Source: SAR202 cluster bacterium (GTDB lineage Bacteria; Chloroflexota; Dehalococcoidia; Lucifugimonadales; VGZR01). From it: DNA of 64,000 nt. Positions 11,317 to 19,485 of the stretch are shown here, one piece after another. Under the pieces are notes generated by a model. It did no database searches. It saw only the letters and a list, made by a program, of their open reading frames with translations, and had not been told where the DNA came from. How positions within the stretch are numbered: position 1 is the stretch's first letter; each line of letters begins with the position of its first letter. The position numbers and the translations under genes were made by a program. Location: assembly GCA_016872515.1 (NCBI GenBank), contig VGZR01000005.1:23912-87911 (forward strand), read 5' to 3'.

Positions 11317-12024
11317 CTATGAAGTCACGCGTTGTGTTTTCCCCGGACGAGACGCCAGCCGCTGGCCCACCTTCTCGGAGCGTAGCTCTCGCAAGACATC
11401 CGAAGCCACCCACTTCACCGCCCGCGAGTCCGACGTCGAAAGCCGCTCGGCAGACCGGATGGCGGCATCGTTGAGCGCTAGGTTGCGCTTACCGATGCTC
11501 CGCAGGGCCCAGCTGACCGCTTTCTTCACAAAGTTCCGGCCGTCCGGGGCTCCCTGCTCTATGAGAGGAAGGAGCTTCAGGAACGCCTCGTCATGCGCGC
11601 GCTTGTCGTGGACCGCCAGGCTCGCTATCAGCGCAAAGGCGGCCCGCTTGACGAACTCTTCGGGCCGCTTCGACCACTCCTCCGCCTTCCGGTAGGCGTA
11701 CGGCGTCTTGTCGAACAGCTCGCCACAGCAGATATCGCAGATGTCCCAGGAGGACACTTCTCCTACCCACCGCTCCATGAACTCCTCGGTGACTTGGCGC
11801 GGGTCCGCCACCATCGCAGCCAGCAACCTCGCCTCGTTGACGCCGGAACGCCACAGCGCCTCAGCCAGCCGGTGGTCTTTGCCGGCGTGTTTAGCGAGCT
11901 CTCTCAGCTTGGGGACGGGCACGCCGAACGCTTTCGCTGAGGAGATGCCGTACCGGGCCCGCCCGGCCACGTTCGGCGGGTCGCCTAGCTTCATCAACTC
12001 TTCCAGGACTTGTTCGGCCTTCAT
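11317..12024 (-). CDS. AlkD-like DNA alkylation repair protein
   Basis: A 235-residue all-helical HEAT-repeat protein of the AlkD/AlkC superfamily (PF08713). Recognisable segments are KAFGVPVPKLRELAK, ALWRSGVNEARLLA, VSSWDICDICCGELFDKT, and AAFALIASLAVHDK. AlkD proteins excise cationic 3-methyladenine and 7-methylguanine; the Asp in WDICD is the expected catalytic position. Family members vary in activity, so glycosylase function is inferred. I prefer ATG 12024 (MKAEQVLEEL) to the upstream in-frame start at 12066, which adds an unrelated N-terminus and would overlap the divergent MFS gene. Confidence 0.85.
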   Translation of the reverse strand: MKAEQVLEELMKLGDPPNVAGRARYGISSAKAFGVPVPKLRELAKHAGKDHRLAEALWRSGVNEARLLAAMVADPRQVTEEFMERWVGEVSSWDICDICCGELFDKTPYAYRKAEEWSKRPEEFVKRAAFALIASLAVHDKRAHDEAFLKLLPLIEQGAPDGRNFVKKAVSWALRSIGKRNLALNDAAIRSAERLSTSDSRAVKWVASDVLRELRSEKVGQRLASRPGKTQRVTS

Positions 12025-12053
12025 TGGACTCGATAGAATATCCCTCGGCTGGC

Positions 12054-13394
12054 ATGGCAAACACACCGCACCAAGCGGCGCCTCGGCGCCGCCATCCTAA
12101 CACCCTCCGCGCGTTCGAGAACCCCACCTACCGGGTGCTTTGGCCCTCCGGCTTCTTCTTCTACTCCACCCGCTGGATGCAGGTCGTGCTCCTCGGCTGG
12201 TTCGTGCTGGAGCAGACCGACTCAGCCTTGAGCGTGGCGATGGTGGGGTTCTTCGTCGCTGCACCCTTGTTCGTCTTGGGGCCAGTCGGCGGCCTCCTGG
12301 CGGACTCGGCACACCGCCGTACCATCCTGCGCGGCACCCAGGCGGCTAACGCCGTCGCCATCGTCGTCACCACCGTCCTCCTCCACATCGGCCACATGGC
12401 CTATTGGCACGCCTATCTCATCGTCTTGGTCTCGGGCGTCGCCTGGGCACTGGAGAACCCAACACGGCGCTCCATCATGCTCGACCTACACGGTAGGTCC
12501 GGCCTGGCCAACGCCATGGCTTTGGAGGCGGCGGCGATGAACGCGAGCCGTATGGCCGGGCCGGCGCTGGCGGGCCTCCTCATCGCCCTCATTGACGTGA
12601 AGGGCGGCTACATCGTGGCGTCCGCCTTCGCCATCATCTCCGTCGCCACGGTATGGTGGCTCAAGCTCGACCTGCCATGGAAGGCGCCTGCCGTCAAGCA
12701 GAGCGTGATGAGCAACCTTGCCCAAGGCATCGCCTATGTACGGAGCGACCAGACCATCCTGGGTGTCATCGCCATCACCGTCATCATGAACCTGTTCCTC
12801 TACCCCTACCTCCAGATCATGCCTGTCATCGCGCGGGATGTGCTCCACGTCGGCCCGGGGCACATGGGCGCGATGCAGGCGATGGACGGCCTGGGCGCGC
12901 TGGTCGGCGCCGTGCTCATCGCTTCGGCCGCGAGCGGCATCCGCCGCCACGGCCTCGTGTTCGTCGGCGGTGCCGCCATCTCCATGGTTATGCTGCTCGC
13001 CTTCTCCTTTGCCAAGTCGTTCGGCGTATCACTGCCCCTGCTCCTCATCCTCGGCCTCGGCACATCGGGGTTCAGCGCGATGCAGGCCACCATCGTCATC
13101 CTCGTCGCCCGCGAGGAGCTTCGCGGTAGAGTCCTGGGCGTCGTCAGCCTGGCGATTGGCACCGGCCCTCTGGGCGCACTGTTCATCGGTGGCATCGCCG
13201 ACGCCACCAGCCCCACGTTCGCCATCCGCCTCAACGCCATCATCGCCATCGCCTTGACCGCTCTCGTCTGGGTATTCATGCGCCGGATGCGCCAGCGGAC
13301 AGAGCCAGTGGAGCAGACGGCCCTCAAAGCAGAGGCGGCAGAGGCCGATACGCCCCAACCTGCCCAGGCTACTCCGGACCAGGGCTGGCGTTGA
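12054..13394 (+). CDS. MFS transporter, EntS-like
   Basis: A 446-residue major facilitator with about 12 hydrophobic helices. The opening TLRAFENPTYRVLWPSGFFF and the central loop SAHRRTILRGTQ fit the MFS_3/EntS drug- and siderophore-exporter subgroup. ATG 12054 (MANTPHQ) is preferred; an in-frame TTG at 12024 would overlap the divergent alkD-like start. The C-terminus is a short Glu/Ala-rich tail. Nothing nearby indicates the substrate. A second protein of the same subgroup lies at 50005-51315. Confidence 0.88.
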   Translation: MANTPHQAAPRRRHPNTLRAFENPTYRVLWPSGFFFYSTRWMQVVLLGWFVLEQTDSALSVAMVGFFVAAPLFVLGPVGGLLADSAHRRTILRGTQAANAVAIVVTTVLLHIGHMAYWHAYLIVLVSGVAWALENPTRRSIMLDLHGRSGLANAMALEAAAMNASRMAGPALAGLLIALIDVKGGYIVASAFAIISVATVWWLKLDLPWKAPAVKQSVMSNLAQGIAYVRSDQTILGVIAITVIMNLFLYPYLQIMPVIARDVLHVGPGHMGAMQAMDGLGALVGAVLIASAASGIRRHGLVFVGGAAISMVMLLAFSFAKSFGVSLPLLLILGLGTSGFSAMQATIVILVAREELRGRVLGVVSLAIGTGPLGALFIGGIADATSPTFAIRLNAIIAIALTALVWVFMRRMRQRTEPVEQTALKAEAAEADTPQPAQATPDQGWR

Positions 13395-13419
13395 CCGCAC
13401 AAGCGAGGCACAATATACT
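13391..13419 (+). promoter_or_regulatory. Promoter of the purF-purM-purH operon
   Basis: TTGACC (13391-13396) and TATACT (13414-13419) are separated by exactly 17 nt, about 40 bp before the purF start. The -35 overlaps the stop codon of the MFS gene. I saw no PurR-type operator. Confidence 0.65.
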
Positions 13420-13457
13420 TTGCAACCATCCAGAGCGGGGGTGAACAGCGCTTCCAC

Positions 13458-14900
13458 TTGGCCACCGAACTGCCCGGCAACGAGGCTGCCTCTGTCCTTG
13501 ACCCCGGCGACCACGCCAAAGAAGCGTGCGGGGTGGTGGGGGTGTACGCGCCGGGCGACGACGTAGCCCGAGTCGCCTTCTTCGGCGTCTATGCCCTCCA
13601 GCACCGCGGCCAGGAGAGCGTGGGCATCGCCACCGGCGACGGCGAGCGCATCCACATCCGCAAGGCGATGGGCCTGGTTGCCCAGAGCTTCCATGAAGAC
13701 GACCTCTACGGCCTTCCGGGCTTCGTCGCCATCTCCCACACCCGCTACTCCACCACCGGCTCTAGCTGCCTCGTCAACGCGCAGCCGTTCATCTTCAAGG
13801 GGCCGAACATCGAGCTGGCCGTCGCCCACAACGGCAACGTCGTCAACGCCGCAAAGCTGCGCGAGGAGCTCACAGGCTGGGGCTGCGTCTTCAACACCAG
13901 CAGCGACACCGAAATCATCGGCAACATGCTGACCCACGCGCCCGCCACCGACTGGGAGGGACGCATCGCCTACACCATGCGGCGGCTGGAGGGCGCCTAC
14001 TCCCTGACCGTTACCACCAAGGACACCCTGCTGGGCATCCGCGACCCCCTCGGCGTGCGGCCTCTGTGCATGGGCCGCCTCAACGGCGGGTGGGTTATCG
14101 CCTCCGAGAGTTGCGCCCTCGACCATATCGGCGCCGACTTCACCCGCGAGATAGAGCCAGGCGAAGCAGTTTTGATAGACAAAGACGGCCCACGGACGGT
14201 GTACCAGCGCCCGGCCGCCGAAATCCGCGCTTCCTGTATCTTCGAACACATCTACTTCGCCCGGCCCGATAGCCTCCTCGACGGCAAGCTGGCTTACAAG
14301 ATGCGCATGTCCATGGGCGCCCAGCTCGCCAAGGAGCATGCGGTCGAGGCCGACATGGTCATCGGCGTTCCAGACTCGGCCATCGCCGCCGCCGTCGGCT
14401 ACTCCCAGGAGGCTGGCATCCCGTACGGCGAGGGGCTGGTCAAGAACCGCTATGTGGGCCGTACCTTCATCCTCCCTGACCAGCGCCTGCGCGACCTCGG
14501 CGTCCGCCGCAAGCTCAACACCCTGCCGGAAGTCATCCGCGGCAAGCGCCTCGTCGTGGTGGACGACAGCATCGTCAGGGGCACCACGACACCCCACGTC
14601 GTCAACCTGCTCCGCAAGGGTGGCGCCAAGGAGATCCACCTCCGCATCTGTGCCCCACCCATCATGTGGCCCTGCCATCTGGGCGTGGACTTTGCCACCC
14701 GCAAGGAGCTCATCGCCGCCAACATGAAGGTTGACGAGATCCGCAGCTTCGTCGGCGCCGACTCCCTCGGCTACCTCAGCCACGGGGGCCTGCTCAAAGC
14801 CGTCGGCCTGACGCGCAACAAGGTTTGCATGGCCTGCTTCACCGGCGAGTACCCCATCCCCGTCCAACTGGAGATGGATAAGCTGGCCCTGGAGGCGTGA
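13458..14900 (+). CDS. purF: Amidophosphoribosyltransferase
   Basis: First committed enzyme of purine synthesis, transferring glutamine-derived ammonia to PRPP. The 480 residues start at TTG 13458 and carry a 23-residue propeptide before the nucleophile Cys24 in CGVVG. The glutaminase domain shows HTRYSTTG and HNGN, and the PRTase loop is VVVDDSIVRGTT. Cysteines in SCIFEH, WPCHLG and VCMAC match the positions that bind a [4Fe-4S] cluster in the Bacillus-type enzyme, so this is the iron-sulfur, self-processed type. It heads the pur operon behind a clear promoter. Confidence 0.97.
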   Translation: MATELPGNEAASVLDPGDHAKEACGVVGVYAPGDDVARVAFFGVYALQHRGQESVGIATGDGERIHIRKAMGLVAQSFHEDDLYGLPGFVAISHTRYSTTGSSCLVNAQPFIFKGPNIELAVAHNGNVVNAAKLREELTGWGCVFNTSSDTEIIGNMLTHAPATDWEGRIAYTMRRLEGAYSLTVTTKDTLLGIRDPLGVRPLCMGRLNGGWVIASESCALDHIGADFTREIEPGEAVLIDKDGPRTVYQRPAAEIRASCIFEHIYFARPDSLLDGKLAYKMRMSMGAQLAKEHAVEADMVIGVPDSAIAAAVGYSQEAGIPYGEGLVKNRYVGRTFILPDQRLRDLGVRRKLNTLPEVIRGKRLVVVDDSIVRGTTTPHVVNLLRKGGAKEIHLRICAPPIMWPCHLGVDFATRKELIAANMKVDEIRSFVGADSLGYLSHGGLLKAVGLTRNKVCMACFTGEYPIPVQLEMDKLALEA

Positions 14901-14993
14901 CCTTGGCAGCGTCGCGGCAGGGCGGCGCATCCAAGGCCGCTCCACAGCGTCTGAACACGCTTTGCATAAGAACTACCATCTTTTGGTCGTGGG

Positions 14994-15039
14994 CTCTCCC
15001 ACCCCCACCTTTGATTCCTCCCCCCCAAGGGGGAGGAGG
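14994..15039. repeat. G/C-palindrome intergenic repeat, purF-purM gap
   Basis: A C-rich half with ACCCCCACCT and TTCCTCCCCCC, then AAGGGGGAGGAGG, forms a short hairpin. The same module (CACCCCCAC...TCCTCCCCC..GGGGGAGGA) recurs at 29321, 31974, 32075, 32481, 34536 and 48379, so it belongs to a dispersed REP-like family. It occupies most of the purF-purM gap. Confidence 0.6.
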
Positions 15040-15080
15040 GATATCAAGAGGAGCCCATTTCTCTTAAAGGCAGGCCTTTT

Positions 15081-16103
15081 GTGGAAAACTGTCTGAATAC
15101 CTACAAGGCCGCGGGCGTTGACCGCGACGCGGCAAGCTCCGTAAAGCAGCGCATCGCCGCGCTCGCCAGGCCTACCCATGGCCCCGAGGTCATCGGCGGC
15201 ATCGGCTGGTTCGGCGGCCTGTTCCAACTCTCCAGCTTCCGCGACCCCGTCCTCGTCTCCAGCACCGACGGCGTCGGCACCAAGATTAAGCTGGCCCACT
15301 GGATGGACAGCTACCGCTCCCTCGGCATGGACCTGGTCAACGCCAACATAAACGACGTCATCGTCTGCGGGGCGCGCCCCCTCTTTTTCCTCGACTACAT
15401 CGCCATCGGCAAGATGGAGGCGCATGTGGTGGAGGAGTTGGTGGCGGGCATGGCGGACGCGTGCCGCCAGTCGGAGTGCGCCCTCATCGGCGGCGAGACC
15501 GCCGAGATGCCTAGCGTGTACAGCCAAGGGGAGTTCGACCTAGCTGGCTTCGTGGTCGGCGCCGTCGAGCGAGACGGCATCCTCGACCCGGCACGGGTAC
15601 AGCACGGCGATGTTCTCATCGGCCTCCCTTCCAACGGCCTCCACACCAACGGCTACTCGCTGGTGCGCCGCATCTTCAACCTCGACGAAGACCAGGCACC
15701 ACTCCACGCCTACGAGCCGGAGCTTGGCCAGACCCTCGGCGAGGCGCTCCTGGCCCCCCATCTGCCCTACTACCCCACGCTCAAGCCCCTGCTGCCGTCC
15801 ATCAAGGCGATGTCCCACATCACCGGCGGAGGCCTCGTGGAGAACATGCCGCGCTCACTGCCGGAGCCGCTGGCAGCCCGCTTCGACACCGCTTCATGGG
15901 ACGTGCCACCCATCTTCAAACTCATCCAGGGACGAGAGATGGTGGACCGCGCCGAGATGTTCCGCGTCTTCAACATGGGCCTCGGCATGGTCCTGGTCTG
16001 CCCACCCGGTGAGGTGGACGCCATCTTGCGGGGAGCGCCGGAGGCGAAAGTCGTGGGCGAGGTGGTGAAGGCCCGTGGCAGCCGGCGGGTTATCCTGGAC
16101 TAG
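15081..16103 (+). CDS. purM: Phosphoribosylformylglycinamidine cyclo-ligase (AIR synthetase)
   Basis: ATP-dependent ring closure of FGAM to AIR, step five of purine synthesis. The 340 residues show the PurM signatures SSTDGVGTKIKLA, DLVNANINDVIVCGA, GGETAEMPSVY, GLPSNGLHTNGYSL and SHITGGGLVENMPR. It starts at GTG 15081, 180 bp after purF, with a palindromic repeat in between. Length and order of domains are normal. Confidence 0.97.
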   Translation: MENCLNTYKAAGVDRDAASSVKQRIAALARPTHGPEVIGGIGWFGGLFQLSSFRDPVLVSSTDGVGTKIKLAHWMDSYRSLGMDLVNANINDVIVCGARPLFFLDYIAIGKMEAHVVEELVAGMADACRQSECALIGGETAEMPSVYSQGEFDLAGFVVGAVERDGILDPARVQHGDVLIGLPSNGLHTNGYSLVRRIFNLDEDQAPLHAYEPELGQTLGEALLAPHLPYYPTLKPLLPSIKAMSHITGGGLVENMPRSLPEPLAARFDTASWDVPPIFKLIQGREMVDRAEMFRVFNMGLGMVLVCPPGEVDAILRGAPEAKVVGEVVKARGSRRVILD

Positions 16104-16136
16104 TCAGCGCGACTCTCTGACCTCTACGATATTTCC

Positions 16137-17681
16137 ATGCGCGCACTACTGAGCGTTTACGATAAGAAGGGCATCGCCGACCTCGCGCGGGCGCTGCACC
16201 AGGCTGGCGTCGAGCTGGTCAGCACCGGCGGCACGTACCGCACCCTGCGCGATGAGGCCAAGCTGCCCGTCAAGCAGGTCTCTGACCTCACCGACTTCCC
16301 CGAGATCCTCGACGGCCGGGTCAAGACCCTCCACCCCCGCATCCACGGAGGCATCCTCGCGCGGCGAGATGTCCCGGCCCACCGCAGCCAGATGGCCGAG
16401 CACGGCATCGGCCCCATAGACCTCGTCGCCGCCAACCTCTACCCCTTCGTGGAGACCATCAGCAGGTCCGGCGTCACGCTGGAAGAGGCGCTGGAGAACA
16501 TAGACATCGGCGGGCCGGCCATGGTCCGCGCCGCAGCCAAGAACTTCCCCCACGTCATCGTCGTCACCGACCCGGGCGACTACGGCTGGATCGCCCAGAA
16601 GCTCTCGGCTGCCAAGACCAGCGACGGCCTGGCGCAGCGCCTGTCCCACGACGAGCGCCGCAAACTGGCGCAAAAGGCCTTCCAGCACGTCGCCCTCTAC
16701 GACACCGCGGTGTCACAGTATCTCGCCACAGGCGGCGACATGCCCGCCGAATTGACGCTTGGCTTCCGCCGCGTTGCCGCCCTGCGCTATGGTGAGAACC
16801 CCCACCAGGCCGCGAGCCTCTACGCCGACATGCCCGGCTCGGGCGGCATCGCCACCGCCAAGCAGCTCCACGGCAAAGAGCTGTCCTTCAACAACATCCT
16901 CGACGCCGACGCCGCATGGCGTGTGGCGTCCGACTTCGACGGGCCTGCCGTCGCGGTCATCAAGCATTGCAACCCTTGCGGCCTGGCCACCCACCAGGAC
17001 CTGCTCCGCGCCTACCAGCTCGCCTACGAAGGCGACACCGTCTCGGCCTACGGCGGCATCGTCGGCTTCAACCGGCCCGTCACCTCCGCCGCCGTCGAGG
17101 CCATGCGGAGCGTGTTCTACGAGGTCGTCGTCGCCCCGGCGTACGAGCCTGCCGCCCTGAAAGCCCTCCAGGAGCGCAAGAACCTGCGCGTGCTGGAGGT
17201 GGCCCCAGCGGCGGGCCTGATGGCCAACACCGACGTCCGCCGCGTCTCCGGCGGCGTGCTTGTCCAGACCGCCGACAACCCGGCGGAGGACCCCTCAGCG
17301 TGGCGCGCCGTCACCCAGCGAGTACCCAGCGAGGAGGAGAGGATAGACCTCGCCTTCGCGTGGAAGGCCGCAAAGCACGTCAAGTCCAACGCCATCGTCC
17401 TCGCCAAGCGCCAGGCCATCGTCGGCATCGGCGCGGGCCAGCCCAACCGCGTCAACTCCGTCCACCTCGCCATCCGCACCGCAGGCGAGAGGTCGCGCGG
17501 CAGCGTCCTCGCCTCCGACGCCTTCTTCCCCTTCCCCGACAACATCGAGCGCGCCGCCGAAGGAGGCGTGACCGCCATCGTCCAGCCCGGCGGCTCCATC
17601 CGCGACGACGAGGTCGTCGCTGCAGCCAACAAGGCAGGCATCGCCATGCTCTTCACCGGCATCCGCCACTTCCGGCACTGA
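16137..17681 (+). CDS. purH: Bifunctional AICAR transformylase / IMP cyclohydrolase
   Basis: Catalyses the last two steps to IMP. The 514 residues include the N-terminal cyclohydrolase (MGS-like) domain (LLSVYDKKGI, STGGTYRTLRD, GRVKTLHPRIHGGILARRD, NLYPF) and the C-terminal formyltransferase (LRYGENPHQAASLY, KHCNPCGLA, GAGQPNRVNSVHLA, DAFFPFPDN). ATG 16137 lies 33 bp after purM. Length is typical. Confidence 0.98.
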   Translation: MRALLSVYDKKGIADLARALHQAGVELVSTGGTYRTLRDEAKLPVKQVSDLTDFPEILDGRVKTLHPRIHGGILARRDVPAHRSQMAEHGIGPIDLVAANLYPFVETISRSGVTLEEALENIDIGGPAMVRAAAKNFPHVIVVTDPGDYGWIAQKLSAAKTSDGLAQRLSHDERRKLAQKAFQHVALYDTAVSQYLATGGDMPAELTLGFRRVAALRYGENPHQAASLYADMPGSGGIATAKQLHGKELSFNNILDADAAWRVASDFDGPAVAVIKHCNPCGLATHQDLLRAYQLAYEGDTVSAYGGIVGFNRPVTSAAVEAMRSVFYEVVVAPAYEPAALKALQERKNLRVLEVAPAAGLMANTDVRRVSGGVLVQTADNPAEDPSAWRAVTQRVPSEEERIDLAFAWKAAKHVKSNAIVLAKRQAIVGIGAGQPNRVNSVHLAIRTAGERSRGSVLASDAFFPFPDNIERAAEGGVTAIVQPGGSIRDDEVVAAANKAGIAMLFTGIRHFRH

Positions 17682-17684
17682 CCC

Positions 17685-18497
17685 TTGACCCAGCAGCACA
17701 CTCCCACCAAAGCTCCCAGCCTCGACGTTGTCATCCCCGTGCTCAACGAGGAGAAGGTGCTCACCGCCAGCGTGACGGGCGTCCACCACTTCCTCTCCGG
17801 CCACATGGCCCGCTACGACTGGCGCATCGTCGTCGCCGACAACGGCTCCACCGACTGGACGCTGGAGATCCTCAAGCGCATCAAGGAGTTCTACAAGGAG
17901 CGGTTCGACTACATCACCCTGACCCAGCGGGGACGCGGCCGCGCCCTCCGCAAGGCATGGCTGGAGAGCAAGGCCGACATCGTCGCCTACATGGACGTGG
18001 ACCTCTCGACCCACCTGGGCGACTTCGTCCCCCTCATCGAGGCCCTCGACGCCGGTGGATACGAAATCGCCATCGGCTCCCGGCTCCTCCCCAGCTCCCG
18101 CGTCGAGGCGCGCACCACCAAGCGCGAAATCATCTCCCGCTCTTACAACCGCATCATCCAGGCCATGTTCGGGGTGAAGTTCAAGGACGCCCAGTGCGGC
18201 TTCAAGGCCCTGACCCGCCGCGCCGTCAACGACCTCATGCCCCTCATCCAGGATCCCGGGTGGTTCTTCGACACCGAGCTGCTCATCCTGGCCGAGAAGA
18301 ACGGCTACCGCATCAAGGAGATCCCCGTCCGCTGGACCGACGACCCCGACAGCCGCGTGAAGGTGTTCAGCACCGCGCGGAAGGACATGCAGGGGCTGCT
18401 GCGCATGAAGCTGGGCGGGCTGCGGCGCCAGTCGGCAAAGCTGGCCCAGGCCCACGGCGCTACAATGGACGCGAAGACCCCCAAAAGAGGTACGTGA
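17685..18497 (+). CDS. GT2 glycosyltransferase, DPM1/polyprenyl-phosphate type
   Basis: A 270-residue family 2 glycosyltransferase without membrane segments. Donor-site motifs are DVVIPVLNEE, DNGSTDWT and the DXD-like YMDVDLS; later QCGFKAL and ELLILAEKNGYRIKEIPV are typical of enzymes that load sugars on dolichyl or undecaprenyl phosphate. The start is TTG 17685, only 4 bp after purH, and the stop overlaps the next start (TGATG). The acceptor is inferred from family resemblance only. Its place at the end of a purine operon looks incidental. Confidence 0.85.
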   Translation: MTQQHTPTKAPSLDVVIPVLNEEKVLTASVTGVHHFLSGHMARYDWRIVVADNGSTDWTLEILKRIKEFYKERFDYITLTQRGRGRALRKAWLESKADIVAYMDVDLSTHLGDFVPLIEALDAGGYEIAIGSRLLPSSRVEARTTKREIISRSYNRIIQAMFGVKFKDAQCGFKALTRRAVNDLMPLIQDPGWFFDTELLILAEKNGYRIKEIPVRWTDDPDSRVKVFSTARKDMQGLLRMKLGGLRRQSAKLAQAHGATMDAKTPKRGT

Positions 18498-19036
18498 TGC
18501 CCAACGCAGTCTTGGTGGTTGACATGCTGGTCGGCTTCCTGGAGCCTGGCCACAACCTGTACTGCGGCGACGACGCCCGCAAGATTATCCCCAACGTCAA
18601 GCGGCTCATCGAGTCGGAGCAGGCCAAAGGCTCCAAGGTCTTCTTCATTGCCGACAACCACGACCCCGACGACCTGGAGTTCAAGGTGTTCCCGCCGCAC
18701 TGCATCCGCGGCACGAAAGAGGCCCAGGTCATCCCGGAACTGGCCGGCTACAAGGGCGAACTCATCCCCAAGAAGCGATACAGCGCCTTCTACGGCACCG
18801 ACCTGGAGCAGCGCCTCGCGAAGCTCAAGCCGGACAAGCTCATCCTCGTGGGGGTGTGCACCGACATCTGCGTGATGTACACCGCCTCCAGCGCCCGCAA
18901 CCGCGACTACGCCATCGAGGTGCCGGTGGACTGCGTCGCCTCCTTCGATGAGCAAGCGCACCGCAATGCCCTCAAGCACATGGAGAAGATCCTAGGCGTG
19001 AAGCTGCTGACCGGCACAAAGGCTGGAGGGCGTTGA
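18497..19036 (+). CDS. Isochorismatase-family hydrolase, nicotinamidase-like
   Basis: A 179-residue cysteine hydrolase. The triad is visible: Asp in VLVVDMLVGF, a Lys in the central loop, and Cys in GVCTDICVMYTA. The cis-peptide and metal-site neighbourhood (ADNHDPDD) fits nicotinamidase, which converts nicotinamide to nicotinate for NAD salvage; other isochorismatase-like amidases are possible. The ATG at 18497 overlaps the upstream TGA and has AAAAGAGG upstream. The same frame is open for 1.5 kb further upstream, but that part overlaps purH and the glycosyltransferase and is not coding. Confidence 0.85.
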   Translation: MPNAVLVVDMLVGFLEPGHNLYCGDDARKIIPNVKRLIESEQAKGSKVFFIADNHDPDDLEFKVFPPHCIRGTKEAQVIPELAGYKGELIPKKRYSAFYGTDLEQRLAKLKPDKLILVGVCTDICVMYTASSARNRDYAIEVPVDCVASFDEQAHRNALKHMEKILGVKLLTGTKAGGR

Positions 19037-19075
19037 AGCGGCAAGAGAGGCCTCATCGGCCGCGGAGGTTCTAAC

Positions 19076-19480
19076 CTAGCCTTCGCCTACCAGTTCGGGG
19101 TCGGTGAATTGGACATCAATGGTGCACCCTTCGATTACGTCGGGGATACTGTCATCAGGATTGGGTAGTCCCTCAGCAACCCTCTTTCCGCTGGCGTACA
19201 CGATTATGCCGATTCCGTCTGTCCGCTTAGCACCTTCATAGACGTATCCGATTCCAAGACCAACTACACCTTCGACCGCTCTAAGTGCTTCACGATACCT
19301 TTCTCTAGCTTCCTTCAAGACCTCGGAGTGTATAGAAGGGCTGTTTTTGACTTGCTCTGTGCAACTGACCCTGTCGCTGGCAAACGGGTCGGGCTTGCCG
19401 CAAGCCAATATCAACCCAGCCAGCAGCGCCAGCAACACCAACGATGGCCATGAACGAGGTTCATGAACCAACTTCATCAT
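19076..19480 (-). CDS. Lipoprotein with a protease-associated VVGVGxG-type domain
   Basis: A 134-residue secreted lipoprotein. A signal sequence ends in the lipobox LILAC. The mature part has VEGVVGLGIGYVYEG, then GIGIIVYASGK and DSIPDVIEGCTIDV. This succession resembles the small domain that precedes trypsin-like serine proteases in some bacteria (VVGVGxGxK ... IVVYV.KK ... IP..I.GV), but no protease domain follows, so it would be a stand-alone copy; this is pattern recognition only. ATG 19480 lies just inside the tilS stop at 19486; a longer in-frame start at 19576 would be inside tilS. Local codon use is less GC-biased than tilS. Confidence 0.6.
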   Translation of the reverse strand: MMKLVHEPRSWPSLVLLALLAGLILACGKPDPFASDRVSCTEQVKNSPSIHSEVLKEARERYREALRAVEGVVGLGIGYVYEGAKRTDGIGIIVYASGKRVAEGLPNPDDSIPDVIEGCTIDVQFTDPELVGEG

Positions 19481-19485
19481 CAGCT

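Noticed and set aside
13029..14945. 638-codon minus-strand open frame opposite purF
   Set aside because: Shadow of purF in high-GC DNA; no domain, and purF is unambiguous on the other strand.
16916..18496. Long plus-strand open frame running into the nicotinamidase-like gene
   Set aside because: It overlaps purH and the GT2 gene in another frame and encodes Arg/Pro/His-rich nonsense typical of high-GC shadow frames; only the part from 18497 is real.
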